In this document: in pieces, positions 7,283 through 15,962 of the stretch
Layout: the number at the start of each line of letters is the position of its first letter
How positions within the stretch are numbered: position 1 is the first letter of the stretch
Assembly (NCBI RefSeq): GCF_014237455.1
Contig: NZ_JABZFL010000023.1
Location: forward strand, 1 to 34,468
From: Desulfobacula sp.
GTDB taxonomy: Bacteria; Desulfobacterota; Desulfobacteria; Desulfobacterales; Desulfobacteraceae
Reading direction: 5' to 3'
Length of the DNA stretch: 34,468 nt
The notes under the pieces: model-generated
Told to the model about the DNA's origin: nothing
The model's input: the letters and a program-made list of their open reading frames with translations, nothing else
Database searches by the model: none
Translations under genes and position numbers: made by a program

Positions 7283-7751
7283 GGGGATCTGCCTTTAATT
7301 CAGCAAAAAGAAAGGTTACGGCGTGGATCATCAGAATGACGCCACTGATGGGAATAATACTCAAGATAATCCATTTGGGTATCTGGAGCGCAGGAGAGAT
7401 TTGCAGGCGAACAAACCAGGCAAACTGATATCCATAGATGATCATGACAATAAACAGGGCCATGGATGCCAGATGGGTACATATTGACGATAGTTTTCTC
7501 AGCAGCGGACTTAGTTTTGCGTAAAGAAAATCAACTCCCGGGTTGACCTTTCGGTAATATGCACTGGACGCCCCCAGGAAAGTCAGCCATACCAGAAGAA
7601 ACCGGGCAAGCTCCTCTGACCAGAACAAAGAATGGTTCAGTACATATCGAAAAAACACCTGGACTGCAACAATCAGGGTCATGGTGAAGCCCAGACCAAA
7701 CAACATGTATTCTATCCACTGGTTGATACGATAGCTTGCTTTTTCAATCAT
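7272..7751 (-). CDS. dctQ: TRAP transporter small permease subunit (DctQ)
   Basis: DctQ (159 residues) is the four-helix membrane partner of DctM. Hydrophobic helices lie at about 15-35, 47-65, 88-108 and 128-150, and the family motif FFRYVLNHSLFWSEELARFL (29-48) followed by WLTFLGASSAYYRK is clear. It is required for a functional SBP-DctQ-DctM complex. It lies between dctP and dctM in the usual order and overlaps dctM. Confidence 0.93.
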   Translation of the reverse strand: MIEKASYRINQWIEYMLFGLGFTMTLIVAVQVFFRYVLNHSLFWSEELARFLLVWLTFLGASSAYYRKVNPGVDFLYAKLSPLLRKLSSICTHLASMALFIVMIIYGYQFAWFVRLQISPALQIPKWIILSIIPISGVILMIHAVTFLFAELKADPHDH

Positions 7752-7769
7752 ACTGTCTCCGCTCGAGCA

Positions 7770-8747
7770 CTATTTAACGGCTTCCATAATTTTCAAGAGC
7801 ATATCCTGTACTTTCGGGTCTTTGTAAATGTTCATATCCTTTAGATCGGCGACTTTGGCCCGGAATGCATCAATGTCAGGATTCTCAACAATCTGCATGC
7901 CTTTTTCCTTTAACAGTGTAAGGCGATCCGCATCTTTTGACCGATTATCGTTTCGCTGGTATACGGCTGCTTCATATATGGCCTTCTGGATCATATCCTG
8001 ATCAGTTTTATCAAGGGTTTTCCACCATTTGAGAGATGCAACGTCTATGTGGTATGAGTAAACATGGCGGGAAAGCGTCATATATTTTTGAATTTCATAA
8101 AATTTATACACTTCCATGACCCACAGCGGGTTTTCCTGTCCGTCAATCACCTTTTGCTCAAGTTCCGTATAAATCGGCCAGGGCATGGGGGTTGGATTGG
8201 CCCCAAGTGCTTTCCAGATTGCCTTGTGAATAGCGGAAGCCATGACCCTGACTTTGAGACCCCGGATATCATCGGGACTTTTGACCGGGCGTTTGCTGTT
8301 GGTCAGGTTCCTAAAACCGTTTTCAGAAAAACTTAAGCCCTTAAACCCAGAGCTTTCAAGGCTTTTGAGTACCTGTGCCCCCAGGGGACCGTCAAGAATT
8401 TTATCTGCCTGGGCATTGTCTTTGAAAAGAAACGGATAGTTGACAACCCGGGTAATGGGATCAAAGGTGTCAAACGGACCGCCTGTGATAATGGCCATCT
8501 GGATGGTACCCATCTGGACCTGCTGAAGAATTTCAGTCTCATTACCAAGGGAGGCTGAGTGATAGATTTTAACCTCAAATTTTTTGTTTGAACGCTGCTC
8601 AATCAGCTCTTTGAATTTTTCAGCAGCGATATTCTGAGCGCTGCCGGGCTTGGTTGCAACCCCCAGCTTGATTTTTGTGACAGCCAGAGCGTTGCTGGAA
8701 AAGAAAAGCAGGGTAACAGCCAACGTAAAAGCCAAACGGGTTTTCAT
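7770..8747 (-). CDS. dctP: TRAP transporter substrate-binding protein (DctP)
   Basis: DctP (325 residues) is the periplasmic binding protein of the TRAP system. A Sec signal peptide (residues 1-22, cleavage after SNALA) precedes the mature domain. The conserved ligand-binding arginine is in GLKVRVM (R167), with FRNLTNSKRPVKSPDDIRG just before it, and the motif YTELEQKVIDGQENPL is the usual dimer/ligand region. Members of this subfamily bind carboxylates through the Arg-carboxylate salt bridge, so a carboxylic acid ligand is likely. A good ribosome binding site (AAGGAG) precedes the ATG. It lies 37 bases after ilvD. Confidence 0.95.
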   Translation of the reverse strand: MKTRLAFTLAVTLLFFSSNALAVTKIKLGVATKPGSAQNIAAEKFKELIEQRSNKKFEVKIYHSASLGNETEILQQVQMGTIQMAIITGGPFDTFDPITRVVNYPFLFKDNAQADKILDGPLGAQVLKSLESSGFKGLSFSENGFRNLTNSKRPVKSPDDIRGLKVRVMASAIHKAIWKALGANPTPMPWPIYTELEQKVIDGQENPLWVMEVYKFYEIQKYMTLSRHVYSYHIDVASLKWWKTLDKTDQDMIQKAIYEAAVYQRNDNRSKDADRLTLLKEKGMQIVENPDIDAFRAKVADLKDMNIYKDPKVQDMLLKIMEAVK

Positions 8748-8784
8748 TGTAAATTCTCCTTAAAACTAGGGTGGTTTAAAAAAA

Positions 8785-10470
8785 TTATTTTGGAAAAACG
8801 GCTCCTTTATCTGCACTGGAAACAATTTTTGCGTATCTGGCCAGATAGCCGGTATTGATCTTAGGGGTAAAATCAGGCAGCCCGTCGATTCTTTTCTGGA
8901 TTTCCCGGTCAGACAGTTTGAGATTTATTTTCTTTGCGGGAATGTCAATCTCAATCATGTCACCATCTTTGACAATGGCAATGGGACCTTTTGCAGCAGC
9001 TTCAGGAGAAATATGCCCGATGGCTGCCCCCCGTGTGGCCCCTGAAAACCGCCCGTCGGTAATCAGGGCAACTTTTTTGTCCATGCCTGTTCCGACAACG
9101 GCTGATGTGGCAGATAACATTTCTCTCATCCCCGGGCCGCCTTTGGGTCCTTCATACCGTATGACGATAACTATTCCTTTTTCTATTTTTCTTTCCATAA
9201 TTGCCTTGACGGCTTCCTCTTCGCTGTCAAAAACTTTTGCAGGGCCCTCATGTTTCATCATGTTTTCGGCCACTGCTGCCTGTTTAACAATGGCACCATC
9301 AGGGGCCAGATTCCCTGTCAGAACAGCCAGCCCTCCGGTTTCATGAACAGGAGTATCAAGGGATCGGATAACAGAAGCATTTTTTATTCCCGCCCCAATG
9401 TCATCCAGCATCTCTTCCATGGTTTTGCCATATACGGTCATCTGTTTTCCATTGATACGGTTTCCGCGGATCAGTTCGGACAGGATTGCCGGTACGCCGC
9501 CGGCATGATAGAGGTCTTCAATATGATGGGGGCCGGCAGGTGCAAGGGAGGTCAGGTGGGGAATCTTTTCGGTAAACTCACTAAAATCTTTTAACGTGAT
9601 ATCCACATCTGCATAATAGGCAATGGCCGGAAGATGTAGCGTTGTATTGGTTGACCCACCAAGTGCCATATCCATCGCAATGGCATTGTAAAAGGCTTCC
9701 TTGGTCATGATATCTCTGGGGTTTATTTTTTTTGTGACCAGTTCAACGGCTTTGAATCCGGTTTGCTTTGCAAGGTGTGTCCGTCTTGAATAAACAGCAG
9801 GGATGCTGCCGTTAAACGGCAGGGACATGCCAAGGGCTTCACTGAGATTACTCATGGTGTTGGCCGTAAACATCCCGGAACAGGAACCGGGTCCCGGGCA
9901 GGCATTGCATTCATATTCCAAAAGTTTGCTGGTGGTGATTTTTCCTGCGGCATGGCTTCCTACCGCCTCAAACACCTTATCAAGACCTGTGTCGTTTCCA
10001 AGGACCTTTCCGGCAATCATGGGGCCACCTGATAGAAATATGGAAGGAATATTCAATCTTGCTGCACCGATGAGCATACCGGGAATAATCTTGTCGCAGG
10101 ACGCCAGAAGTACAAGCCCGTCAAAAGGATGGGCCATGGCCATGATTTCCAGAGAATCGGCAATATGTTCCCGGCTGCACAGCGAGTATTTCATACCCTC
10201 ATGATTCATGGCAATCCCGTCACAGACACCAATGGTGTTGAATACCATGGGTGTTCCTCCGGCTGCATAAACCCCTGCTTTCACGGCTTGAACCAGTTTA
10301 TCCAGATGCATGTGCCCCGGGATAATTTCGTTAAAGGAATTGGCAATGCCGATGATCGGCCTTTCAAGCTCCCAGTCATCGAAACCATCCGCCCTCAGCA
10401 ATGACCGGTGAGGGGCACGTTCCGGTCCCTGGGTCATAAGGCTGCTTCTTTTTTTCATCTGCACTTTCAT
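8785..10470 (-). CDS. ilvD: dihydroxy-acid dehydratase (IlvD/EDD family)
   Basis: IlvD removes water from 2,3-dihydroxyisovalerate or 2,3-dihydroxy-3-methylvalerate to give the branched 2-oxoacids, using an Fe-S cluster. With the start chosen here the protein has 561 residues. [14 protein letters not shown] (43-56), the cluster ligands SCDK (Cys125) and [13 protein letters not shown] (Cys197), and the C-terminal [21 protein letters not shown] are all present. The longer frame starting at 10503 is unlikely, because the ATG at 10470 follows GGAGGAAAAGA and overlaps the regulator stop as ATGA; an ATG at 10458 is also possible. No ilvB, ilvN or ilvC is nearby, which is unusual. A sugar-acid dehydratase role in the same family cannot be excluded. 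Confidence 0.92.
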   Translation of the reverse strand: MKVQMKKRSSLMTQGPERAPHRSLLRADGFDDWELERPIIGIANSFNEIIPGHMHLDKLVQAVKAGVYAAGGTPMVFNTIGVCDGIAMNHEGMKYSLCSREHIADSLEIMAMAHPFDGLVLLASCDKIIPGMLIGAARLNIPSIFLSGGPMIAGKVLGNDTGLDKVFEAVGSHAAGKITTSKLLEYECNACPGPGSCSGMFTANTMSNLSEALGMSLPFNGSIPAVYSRRTHLAKQTGFKAVELVTKKINPRDIMTKEAFYNAIAMDMALGGSTNTTLHLPAIAYYADVDITLKDFSEFTEKIPHLTSLAPAGPHHIEDLYHAGGVPAILSELIRGNRINGKQMTVYGKTMEEMLDDIGAGIKNASVIRSLDTPVHETGGLAVLTGNLAPDGAIVKQAAVAENMMKHEGPAKVFDSEEEAVKAIMERKIEKGIVIVIRYEGPKGGPGMREMLSATSAVVGTGMDKKVALITDGRFSGATRGAAIGHISPEAAAKGPIAIVKDGDMIEIDIPAKKINLKLSDREIQKRIDGLPDFTPKINTGYLARYAKIVSSADKGAVFPK

Positions 10471-11042
10471 TCTTTTCCTCCATCTATAATGATGACAAGG
10501 CATTCACTTCCAGTTTCTCCGGCGTTCTGCCCGCGATGGGGAGTTGATGGATCAAAATGAATTGAATCGCCTGTTTCAAGCCGGATTGTTTTTTTCCCAT
10601 ATATAAAGTCAATTTTGCCTTGCAGCACCAATAAAAATTCTTCACCCGGATGATCATAAAGCTTCGTTGGTTTTTGTTCAATTACAGGGTATTTTACGAT
10701 AAAGGGTTCTATCAGATTGTCAGACCTCAGACCTGACAGCGAATAATAGTTTAATTCTGCCGTAGTCCCCCTTCTGTTTATCTGTTTGCGGTCGCCTTTT
10801 AATGTCACGGCATATCCTTCTTCTTCACCCGTTGTCTCTTCTGTATCAAAGAAAATGCCAATGGGAACCTCCAGGCCATGTGATATCTTGGACAGTGTGG
10901 CAATGGGGGGGGAAACCTGACAGTTTTCTATTCTGGACAAAAGACCCTTTGAAAGATCTGTGAGCCTGCCCAATTCTTCCAGGGTATAGCCTTTTCTTTT
11001 CCTGATTTTTTTAATTTTATCTGCTATTCTTTTTTCCAGCAT
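10467..11042 (-). CDS. XRE-family HTH regulator with C-terminal cupin domain
   Basis: This 191-residue regulator has an N-terminal Cro/C1-type helix-turn-helix (about 5-60: [20 protein letters not shown] then [20 protein letters not shown]) and a C-terminal cupin_2 domain (about 115-188, with [13 protein letters not shown] and [13 protein letters not shown]). Such proteins bind a small ligand in the cupin and control an adjacent metabolic operon. It is the first gene of the operon and its stop overlaps ilvD, so it probably controls ilvD-dctPQM-panE-panB and itself. A run of eight C (minus strand; 10905-10912) lies inside the SPP codons of the HTH. A sigma70-like promoter lies just upstream. 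Confidence 0.9.
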   Translation of the reverse strand: MLEKRIADKIKKIRKRKGYTLEELGRLTDLSKGLLSRIENCQVSPPIATLSKISHGLEVPIGIFFDTEETTGEEEGYAVTLKGDRKQINRRGTTAELNYYSLSGLRSDNLIEPFIVKYPVIEQKPTKLYDHPGEEFLLVLQGKIDFIYGKKTIRLETGDSIHFDPSTPHRGQNAGETGSECLVIIIDGGKE

Positions 11043-11066
11043 GTTTATTTCCTTTAAACTTGTTTC

Positions 11067-11096
11067 ACTATATGCAACTTTTTAAACCGCTGTCAA
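11067..11096 (-). promoter_or_regulatory. sigma70-like promoter of the regulator-ilvD-TRAP-pan operon
   Basis: On the minus strand TTGACA (11096-11091) is followed after 18 bases by TATAGT (11072-11067). This leaves about 18-20 untranslated bases before the regulator ATG at 11042, which carries AAAGGAAA as ribosome binding site. The spacing and hexamers are close to consensus. No other strong match was seen in the 257-base divergent gap to epd. Confidence 0.55.
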
Positions 11097-11299
11097 GAAA
11101 TTTTGTGAACCTTTGCAAAATCTGGGAAGTTTTGGCATGCGAACCTGAAATATTGAATCTGCTGCAGGCATATTAATGATTAAAATATGGACCGGTTTGT
11201 GCTATAAGGTCAAAGTTATGGTTAATTGAGAATGAAAATTTGAAAGTGCTGAAGTTTTCCAAGCATTGCGAGACAAAAATCTTATGGAAATGATGAAAA

Positions 11300-12316
11300 A
11301 TGAAAATTAATATTGCGATCAACGGCTATGGCAGGATCGGGCGTTGTATTACAAGAGCCTTATATGAATCAGAAAAGTTTTATGACAAAATTAATCTTGT
11401 TGCCATAAATGAGACAGCAGATGCAAAGACCATTTATCATTTGACCAAATATGATTCAACCCATGGCAGATTTCTTTTAAATGTTGAACATGAAAAAGGC
11501 TTTCTTGTTATTGGAAATGACAGGATAAGCGTATTTCAAGAACAGAATATTGCAAATTTGCCGTGGAAAGATCTGAACATTGATGCAGTCCTTGATTGCA
11601 CAGGATTTTATAATGACAGGGAGTCTGCTGAGCGGCATCTGCTTTCAGGGGCCAAAAAAGTTATTTTTTCACAGCCCGCAACAGATAAAATGGATGCCAC
11701 CATTGTGTATGGTGTTAATCATAATATTTTAAAAAAAGAGCATACCATCATCTCAAATGCTTCCTGCACAACCAATTGCGTTATCCCTGTTCTTCATGTG
11801 CTTGACCAGGTACTTGGAATTGAAAGCGGGAGCATTACCACTATTCATTCTGCCATGCATGATCAACCGGTTATTGACGCCTACAATCCTGATCTGAGAA
11901 AAACACGGTCGGCTTTGCTCTCCATTATCCCGGTTAGTACAGCCCTGGAAAAAGGGATTTCCAAAATATTGCCCTCCATGGAAGGAAAATTTGAAACACT
12001 GGCTATCAGGGTTCCCACCACCAATGTATCTATTATGGATATCGTTCTTATGGTAAAATCTGATACAGATATCCAGGCGGTCAACCATGCGTTAACCAAA
12101 GCATCTGAATATGGATTAAAAGATATCCTGGGCGTGACCAGTGAACATCTGGTCTCCTGTGATTTTAATCATGATTCCCGGTCTTCAATTATTGATCTTC
12201 ACCAGACCCGGGTCAGCAGAAAGCGGCTGGTGAAAATTCAGGCCTGGTTTGATAATGAATGGGGATATTCTCATCGGATGCTGGATACTACTATAGCAGC
12301 ATTTGGAGCACCATAA
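11300..12316 (+). CDS. epd: erythrose-4-phosphate dehydrogenase / GAPDH family
   Basis: This 338-residue NAD-dependent enzyme of the glyceraldehyde-3-phosphate dehydrogenase superfamily has the Rossmann start INGYGRIGR (7-15) and the catalytic Cys in NASCTTNC (about 153-160). The following IHSAMHDQPVIDAYNPDLRK matches the Epd branch (HSAMHDQQVIDAYHPDLRR type) better than glycolytic GapA, as does the N-terminal ALYES....VAINE. Epd oxidises erythrose-4-phosphate to 4-phosphoerythronate for pyridoxal phosphate synthesis. No pdx genes are nearby, and some members of this branch have mostly GAPDH activity. The ribosome binding site is weak. It ends 5 bases from the convergent cooC stop. Confidence 0.75.
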   Translation: MKINIAINGYGRIGRCITRALYESEKFYDKINLVAINETADAKTIYHLTKYDSTHGRFLLNVEHEKGFLVIGNDRISVFQEQNIANLPWKDLNIDAVLDCTGFYNDRESAERHLLSGAKKVIFSQPATDKMDATIVYGVNHNILKKEHTIISNASCTTNCVIPVLHVLDQVLGIESGSITTIHSAMHDQPVIDAYNPDLRKTRSALLSIIPVSTALEKGISKILPSMEGKFETLAIRVPTTNVSIMDIVLMVKSDTDIQAVNHALTKASEYGLKDILGVTSEHLVSCDFNHDSRSSIIDLHQTRVSRKRLVKIQAWFDNEWGYSHRMLDTTIAAFGAP

Positions 12317-12321
12317 GCTGC

Positions 12322-13104
12322 TTATGACCCCAGTTTAATCAGTTTTTTTGTAACTTCTATTAATTCTTCAGGTATCTGGGTGATATCATCATAGGGGCGT
12401 GTTCCATCCCTGTCTGCATCAGCAATTTCATCCATTTCCGGAATAAATCCCAATATTTCATAGTCCGGCATACTGTCTTTAATCAGCTTTTTATCTTCTT
12501 CATTCCTGACCCTGTTTGCCAGTACCACAATATTTTTGATCCCGATATCCCGGCCAAGCTTTTTTATCTTATCTGCTGCCACCCGGCTTCTCTTTCCCGG
12601 GTTTACAACCACGATAAGGGCATCTACAGATCCTGAGGTTGCTCTGCCCAGGTGCTCAACACCGGCTTCCATATCCATGATCACTACTTCATTGCGGGCT
12701 AAAACAAGGTGGTTCATCAAGGCTTTTAAAATGACTGCCTCAGGGCAGATACATCCTGATCCACCCTGTTGAACCGTTCCCATGACAAGCAGCTTTACCC
12801 CATCCTTTTCCAGGGAAAAACGATCCGGAATATCATCGACTTTGGGATTTAAGGTAAAGAATCCCCCCATTGTGCCGGGCGTAGCCCCGGTTCGCTCTGC
12901 AATGAGATCAGAGAGTTCAGACACCGGGGTGATGGGTTTTGATTCATCAATGCCAAGACCTGCCGCAAGGTTGGCAACCGGGTCAGCATCTATGGCAATA
13001 ACTTTAGTTTCTTTATTTAATGCGGCAATGGATCGGGCTATTAAAGATGTGATAGTGGTTTTCCCAACACCGCCTTTGCCGCCGATTGCAAGTTTTAAAC
13101 TCAA
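12322..13104 (-). CDS. cooC: CODH nickel-insertion ATPase CooC
   Basis: CooC (260 residues) is the MinD/ParA-type ATPase that assists maturation of the Ni-Fe-S active site of carbon monoxide dehydrogenase (and, in the AcsF branch, acetyl-CoA synthase). The deviant Walker A motif GGKGGVGKTT (8-17) is followed by IDADP (38-42), and the family CxC metal site at the dimer interface is Cys118-Ile-Cys120. VIMDMEAGVEHLGR holds the Walker B region. The ATG overlaps the stop of the upstream 101-residue gene by four bases. It is the last gene of the Wood-Ljungdahl minus-strand block but lies beyond the terminator at 13491-13529. Confidence 0.93.
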   Translation of the reverse strand: MSLKLAIGGKGGVGKTTITSLIARSIAALNKETKVIAIDADPVANLAAGLGIDESKPITPVSELSDLIAERTGATPGTMGGFFTLNPKVDDIPDRFSLEKDGVKLLVMGTVQQGGSGCICPEAVILKALMNHLVLARNEVVIMDMEAGVEHLGRATSGSVDALIVVVNPGKRSRVAADKIKKLGRDIGIKNIVVLANRVRNEEDKKLIKDSMPDYEILGFIPEMDEIADADRDGTRPYDDITQIPEELIEVTKKLIKLGS

Positions 13105-13406
13105 AACAGGTCTCCTGTGATTTTTTTTAATATACGTCCCTTGTCATCCATCAAAAAAACGTCATAATTGTTTTTTTGGGCCTGATTTATCAGGTCCTCT
13201 TTTATGATGGCCTGGACCTCATATTTATTATCCATAATATTCTTGGGCATTACAAGAAAGCATTGCTGTGCGATTTCTTTGGTTTTAAAGGCCGGAATAA
13301 AAGTGGCGTTTGTCTCTTTGTCAGTATAGCCCACAAATTGTTCATTGGATATTCCCGGGTTCTGAACAATTATATAATACCAGGTATCTTTTATTTGATC
13401 ATTCAA
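13101..13406 (-). CDS. small unknown protein coupled to cooC
   Basis: This 101-residue soluble protein is not recognised. It has an alternating strand/helix pattern: DTWYYIIVQNPG near the start, FIPAFKTKEIAQQCFLVMP in the middle and NNYDVFLMDDKGRILKKI at the end. The middle part is reminiscent of SseB- or DUF3110-like small alpha/beta proteins, without certainty. It has two methionine/cysteine features only (a single Cys), so it is not an obvious metal carrier. GAGGAG lies 12 bases before its ATG, and its stop overlaps the cooC start (ATGA). The tight coupling suggests that the two proteins are made together and that it may assist CODH/ACS maturation or regulation; this is inference. Confidence 0.8.
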   Translation of the reverse strand: MNDQIKDTWYYIIVQNPGISNEQFVGYTDKETNATFIPAFKTKEIAQQCFLVMPKNIMDNKYEVQAIIKEDLINQAQKNNYDVFLMDDKGRILKKITGDLF

Positions 13407-13490
13407 TTTTTTAACTCCTCACAAAAGGTTAGCTTCAGTCAAATATAAGACAGTTTTTTATAAAATAAAGGCCAAATGGGAAATACAAAT

Positions 13491-13529
13491 AAAAAGCCCC
13501 GGCCTTGTTTAAAAGGGCAGGGGCTTTTT
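13491..13529 (-). terminator. rho-independent terminator after acsE
   Basis: A hairpin pairs AAAAAGCCCC on one side with GGGGCTTTTT on the other, with GGCCTT/AAAGGGC-type pairing further in and a short loop. It has a T run on either strand, so it can act in both directions. It lies 20 bases after the acsE stop and separates the acsD-acsE transcript from the small gene and cooC. Confidence 0.85.
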
Positions 13530-13549
13530 GCGCTTAATACGTAATACGG

Positions 13550-14455
13550 TTAAATGTCAAGCCATGAATCAGAATAGAGAGTTTCACCCATAATGACTTT
13601 ATAGGTTTTTGCATAATCCTGCATTTCTTTATCAAGACTGGCAATATCCGGTTGATTACCGTCCATCATACCGCAAATCAGGTCGACAATATCCTGTCTT
13701 TCACCTTTGGCAATACTGGTTTGCTGTTTATCAAGGGGATCAGCAATAACAGCTTTCATCCCGTATTTTTCAAGCATAACCATATAGGTCTGGTTGAGGA
13801 TACCGCGGAGATGTTCCGGAGGTCCATTGGAGATATTGGAAAGACCGCAGGTTGATTTTGAACCCGGTGCCATGTCCTCCAGCATCATCTGGAAATTCAA
13901 AAGGCTCATTAACTGCTGCTGCTGGATGTTGACAGGGGTTACAATGCCATCCACCCAGATTCTCTCATTGGCAACACCTGCTTCGTTGGCAAAATAAAGC
14001 AGCTCAACTGCCAGGGCAGCTCTTTCATTTTCATCTCTTGGCATACCATCAGGGCCCCACATCAGTGCAACAAAATCCGCTTCATATTCAACAGCAAGGG
14101 GAACCATCTTTTCATATATTCCAGGTCTTACCATGATAGAGTTGATGATATGCGGTTTATCTGCAGGTTTGCAAACCTTCAGGCCGGCTTCAATGGCAGC
14201 AATGTTGGAACTGTCAAGGAGCAGGGGCATTCCTGGAACTGCTTCCTGAACAACATTAACGACCCAGGGCATCAGCTCGTGACCGAATTTCTTGGCAGGT
14301 CCGAGGTTGATATCAATGTAATCCATACCCAGTTCTTTTTGCCTGACAACTTCTTCCTGAATGGGTACTGGGTTACGCATGGCTGGATCAGCTTGTTTGA
14401 ATTCTTTTCCAATGATATTGGAAATGACGTTCAGACTTTCACCAAAAAGTATCAT
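13550..14455 (-). CDS. acsE: methyl-THF:corrinoid iron-sulfur protein methyltransferase
   Basis: AcsE (301 residues) moves the methyl group between methyl-tetrahydrofolate and the cobalt of the corrinoid protein AcsCD. It is a pterin-binding TIM-barrel enzyme. Conserved elements are visible: FGESLNVISN (4-13), DYIDINLGPAKK (45-56), PLLLDSSN (76-83) and GPPEHLR in the substrate-binding region. The length is somewhat longer than the roughly 262 residues of the Moorella enzyme, mostly by a C-terminal extension. In a sulfate reducer that oxidises acetate, the reaction may run towards methyl-THF. AAAGGAAAAAA precedes the ATG. Confidence 0.92.
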   Translation of the reverse strand: MILFGESLNVISNIIGKEFKQADPAMRNPVPIQEEVVRQKELGMDYIDINLGPAKKFGHELMPWVVNVVQEAVPGMPLLLDSSNIAAIEAGLKVCKPADKPHIINSIMVRPGIYEKMVPLAVEYEADFVALMWGPDGMPRDENERAALAVELLYFANEAGVANERIWVDGIVTPVNIQQQQLMSLLNFQMMLEDMAPGSKSTCGLSNISNGPPEHLRGILNQTYMVMLEKYGMKAVIADPLDKQQTSIAKGERQDIVDLICGMMDGNQPDIASLDKEMQDYAKTYKVIMGETLYSDSWLDI

Positions 14456-14492
14456 TTTTTTTCCTTTTAAATTAAATTAGGTTTAATTTTTG

Positions 14493-14519
14493 AGCCGGGG
14501 CAGTAAAACAGCCCCGGCT
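14493..14519. other. intercistronic hairpin between acsC and acsE
   Basis: AGCCGGGGC (14493-14501) pairs perfectly with GCCCCGGCT (14511-14519) around a 9-base loop. It sits 10 bases after the acsC stop and has no T run downstream on the minus strand, so it is more likely a partial terminator, processing site or 3'-end stabiliser than a full terminator. Confidence 0.7.
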
Positions 14520-14528
14520 TAAAATTAT

Positions 14529-15869
14529 TTATTGGGTTTTCAGGAATGCCGGCAGATGGGCGGCTTCCCTTGGTCCAACCGTAATGGTCCAGCCGGGAAG
14601 TTCTTCTTCGACATCACCTGCAATGGCAGCAGCATAACCTGGAATAATGAGGGTATTATGTTTTACCTTATCCATTATTCCGCTCTTTTTAACAAACATT
14701 CCCACATCATCGCCGCCAAATTTACCGGCAGCCCAGGCAGTCAGAACGGAAAGGCCCTCAGAGTCTTTGACCAACAACCATGCAGGCACTCTACTGGCTT
14801 CAATTTCACCGGAAACAATAAAGTAGGTCAATGCAAAGTTAGTGGTTACAAGAACCGGAGAATTTTCATCCGGGTTGCCAATTTCAAAAATACCTTCTGT
14901 TACCGTCATAGGTCTCTGGGGATCAGTATAGATATTGAGTCTTTCAAGCAGAAGCGGGAAGAGAGATTCAGTCGCAAAATCAGACATAACAACTATGCCG
15001 CCGTATTTGGCAACAAACATGCTGGCAATAAGGGTTTCCATATCAAGGTTGGACGCCATTTCGCACGGAAAGGTAATAGTGGGAAATCCTAAAGCCTTGT
15101 TGGATGCTTTAAGGGCAGCACGTCGGATGGCAACCTGATCTTCAAGGGCCTGTTTGATTTCCCTTGAGCCCGGATCAAGAACAAGATCTTTGAGTCCCAT
15201 GCCGGTGAGTTTTTCCGTCAACGCCTGGAGCGCATCCACAGAATCGGCTTTAACAGCCAGGGGCAGATCATTATCTTTAGCCAGAGCGCCCATGTCATCC
15301 GCGTTGTCAGCTGTAGCAGCATAGAGCAGCGGACGTTTGAAACCGGCGGCTTCGATACCCGCTTTCATGACATCAAGGTCCTGGGTCATCAAGACCAGAT
15401 TAAACTCAGATTCTTTGGCGATTTTACCTGCAACGGCGGCAAATCCATCGGCACCGTTTCCGGCATCTTTGACTACCAGAAGTTCAGGTCTTAAATTTAA
15501 GCCCACCCGCTCATACTGGAAGGCGTTGTAGACTTTAAGGGCTTTATCAAGTTCTGCAGTATCAATGTCTGAAGAGACAGTCGCTGCAAGAACGGTTGGG
15601 TTAAAAAATGTTTTTTCGTGTCTGTAAAGAACGGTTTCTCCACCTGTTGTGGTTTTACGTACACCTTTCCCCAGAGCAACAGGACGGATAGGCGGTGCTG
15701 ATGCTTCTGCCAGCTGCTCTTTTGCTTCGTCGGAAACATAAGGGCACGCATCCAGTTCCGCCTTTCCGGATGCAAGATTCATTGCAAAGGCAAGGCAGGT
15801 TGGAACCCCGCACTCCTTACAATTTGTCTTGGGCAGGAGTTTGAATATCTGTATACCGGTTAATGCCAT
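14529..15869 (-). CDS. acsC: corrinoid iron-sulfur protein large (gamma) subunit
   Basis: AcsC (446 residues) carries the [4Fe-4S] cluster and, with AcsD, the cobamide that shuttles the methyl group between AcsE and acetyl-CoA synthase. The N-terminal cluster domain holds Cys17, Cys20, Cys25 and Cys42 (NCKECGVPTC then DACPYV), the CNECGxPTC-type signature of the family. A TIM-barrel middle domain and the C-terminal cobamide-binding domain (about 330-446, ending in GYAAAIAGDVEEELPGWTI) follow. The length matches the family (about 446 residues). A strong ribosome binding site (AAGGAGAAGAAA) precedes the ATG. It is separated from acsB by a long hairpin. Confidence 0.96.
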   Translation of the reverse strand: MALTGIQIFKLLPKTNCKECGVPTCLAFAMNLASGKAELDACPYVSDEAKEQLAEASAPPIRPVALGKGVRKTTTGGETVLYRHEKTFFNPTVLAATVSSDIDTAELDKALKVYNAFQYERVGLNLRPELLVVKDAGNGADGFAAVAGKIAKESEFNLVLMTQDLDVMKAGIEAAGFKRPLLYAATADNADDMGALAKDNDLPLAVKADSVDALQALTEKLTGMGLKDLVLDPGSREIKQALEDQVAIRRAALKASNKALGFPTITFPCEMASNLDMETLIASMFVAKYGGIVVMSDFATESLFPLLLERLNIYTDPQRPMTVTEGIFEIGNPDENSPVLVTTNFALTYFIVSGEIEASRVPAWLLVKDSEGLSVLTAWAAGKFGGDDVGMFVKKSGIMDKVKHNTLIIPGYAAAIAGDVEEELPGWTITVGPREAAHLPAFLKTQ

Positions 15870-15902
15870 TTTCTTCTCCTTAAGTTTTAAAAACTTTATG
15901 GT

Positions 15903-15948
15903 AAAGGTCCGGCAGTATGAATTCTGGTGTGATACCTGCCGGACCTTT
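15903..15948. other. intercistronic hairpin between acsB and acsC
   Basis: AAAGGTCCGGCAG (15903-15915) pairs perfectly over 13 bp with CTGCCGGACCTTT (15936-15948) around a 20-base loop. It sits 15 bases after the acsB stop. There is no T run on the minus strand, so complete termination is unlikely; it could reduce or stabilise expression of one side. Confidence 0.7.
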
Positions 15949-15962
15949 TGTTTTACTGATTA

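Noticed and set aside
13491-13529. Hairpin considered as a further attC site
   Set aside because: It has T runs on both ends and no GTTRRRY/RYYYAAC boxes; it is an ordinary bidirectional terminator.
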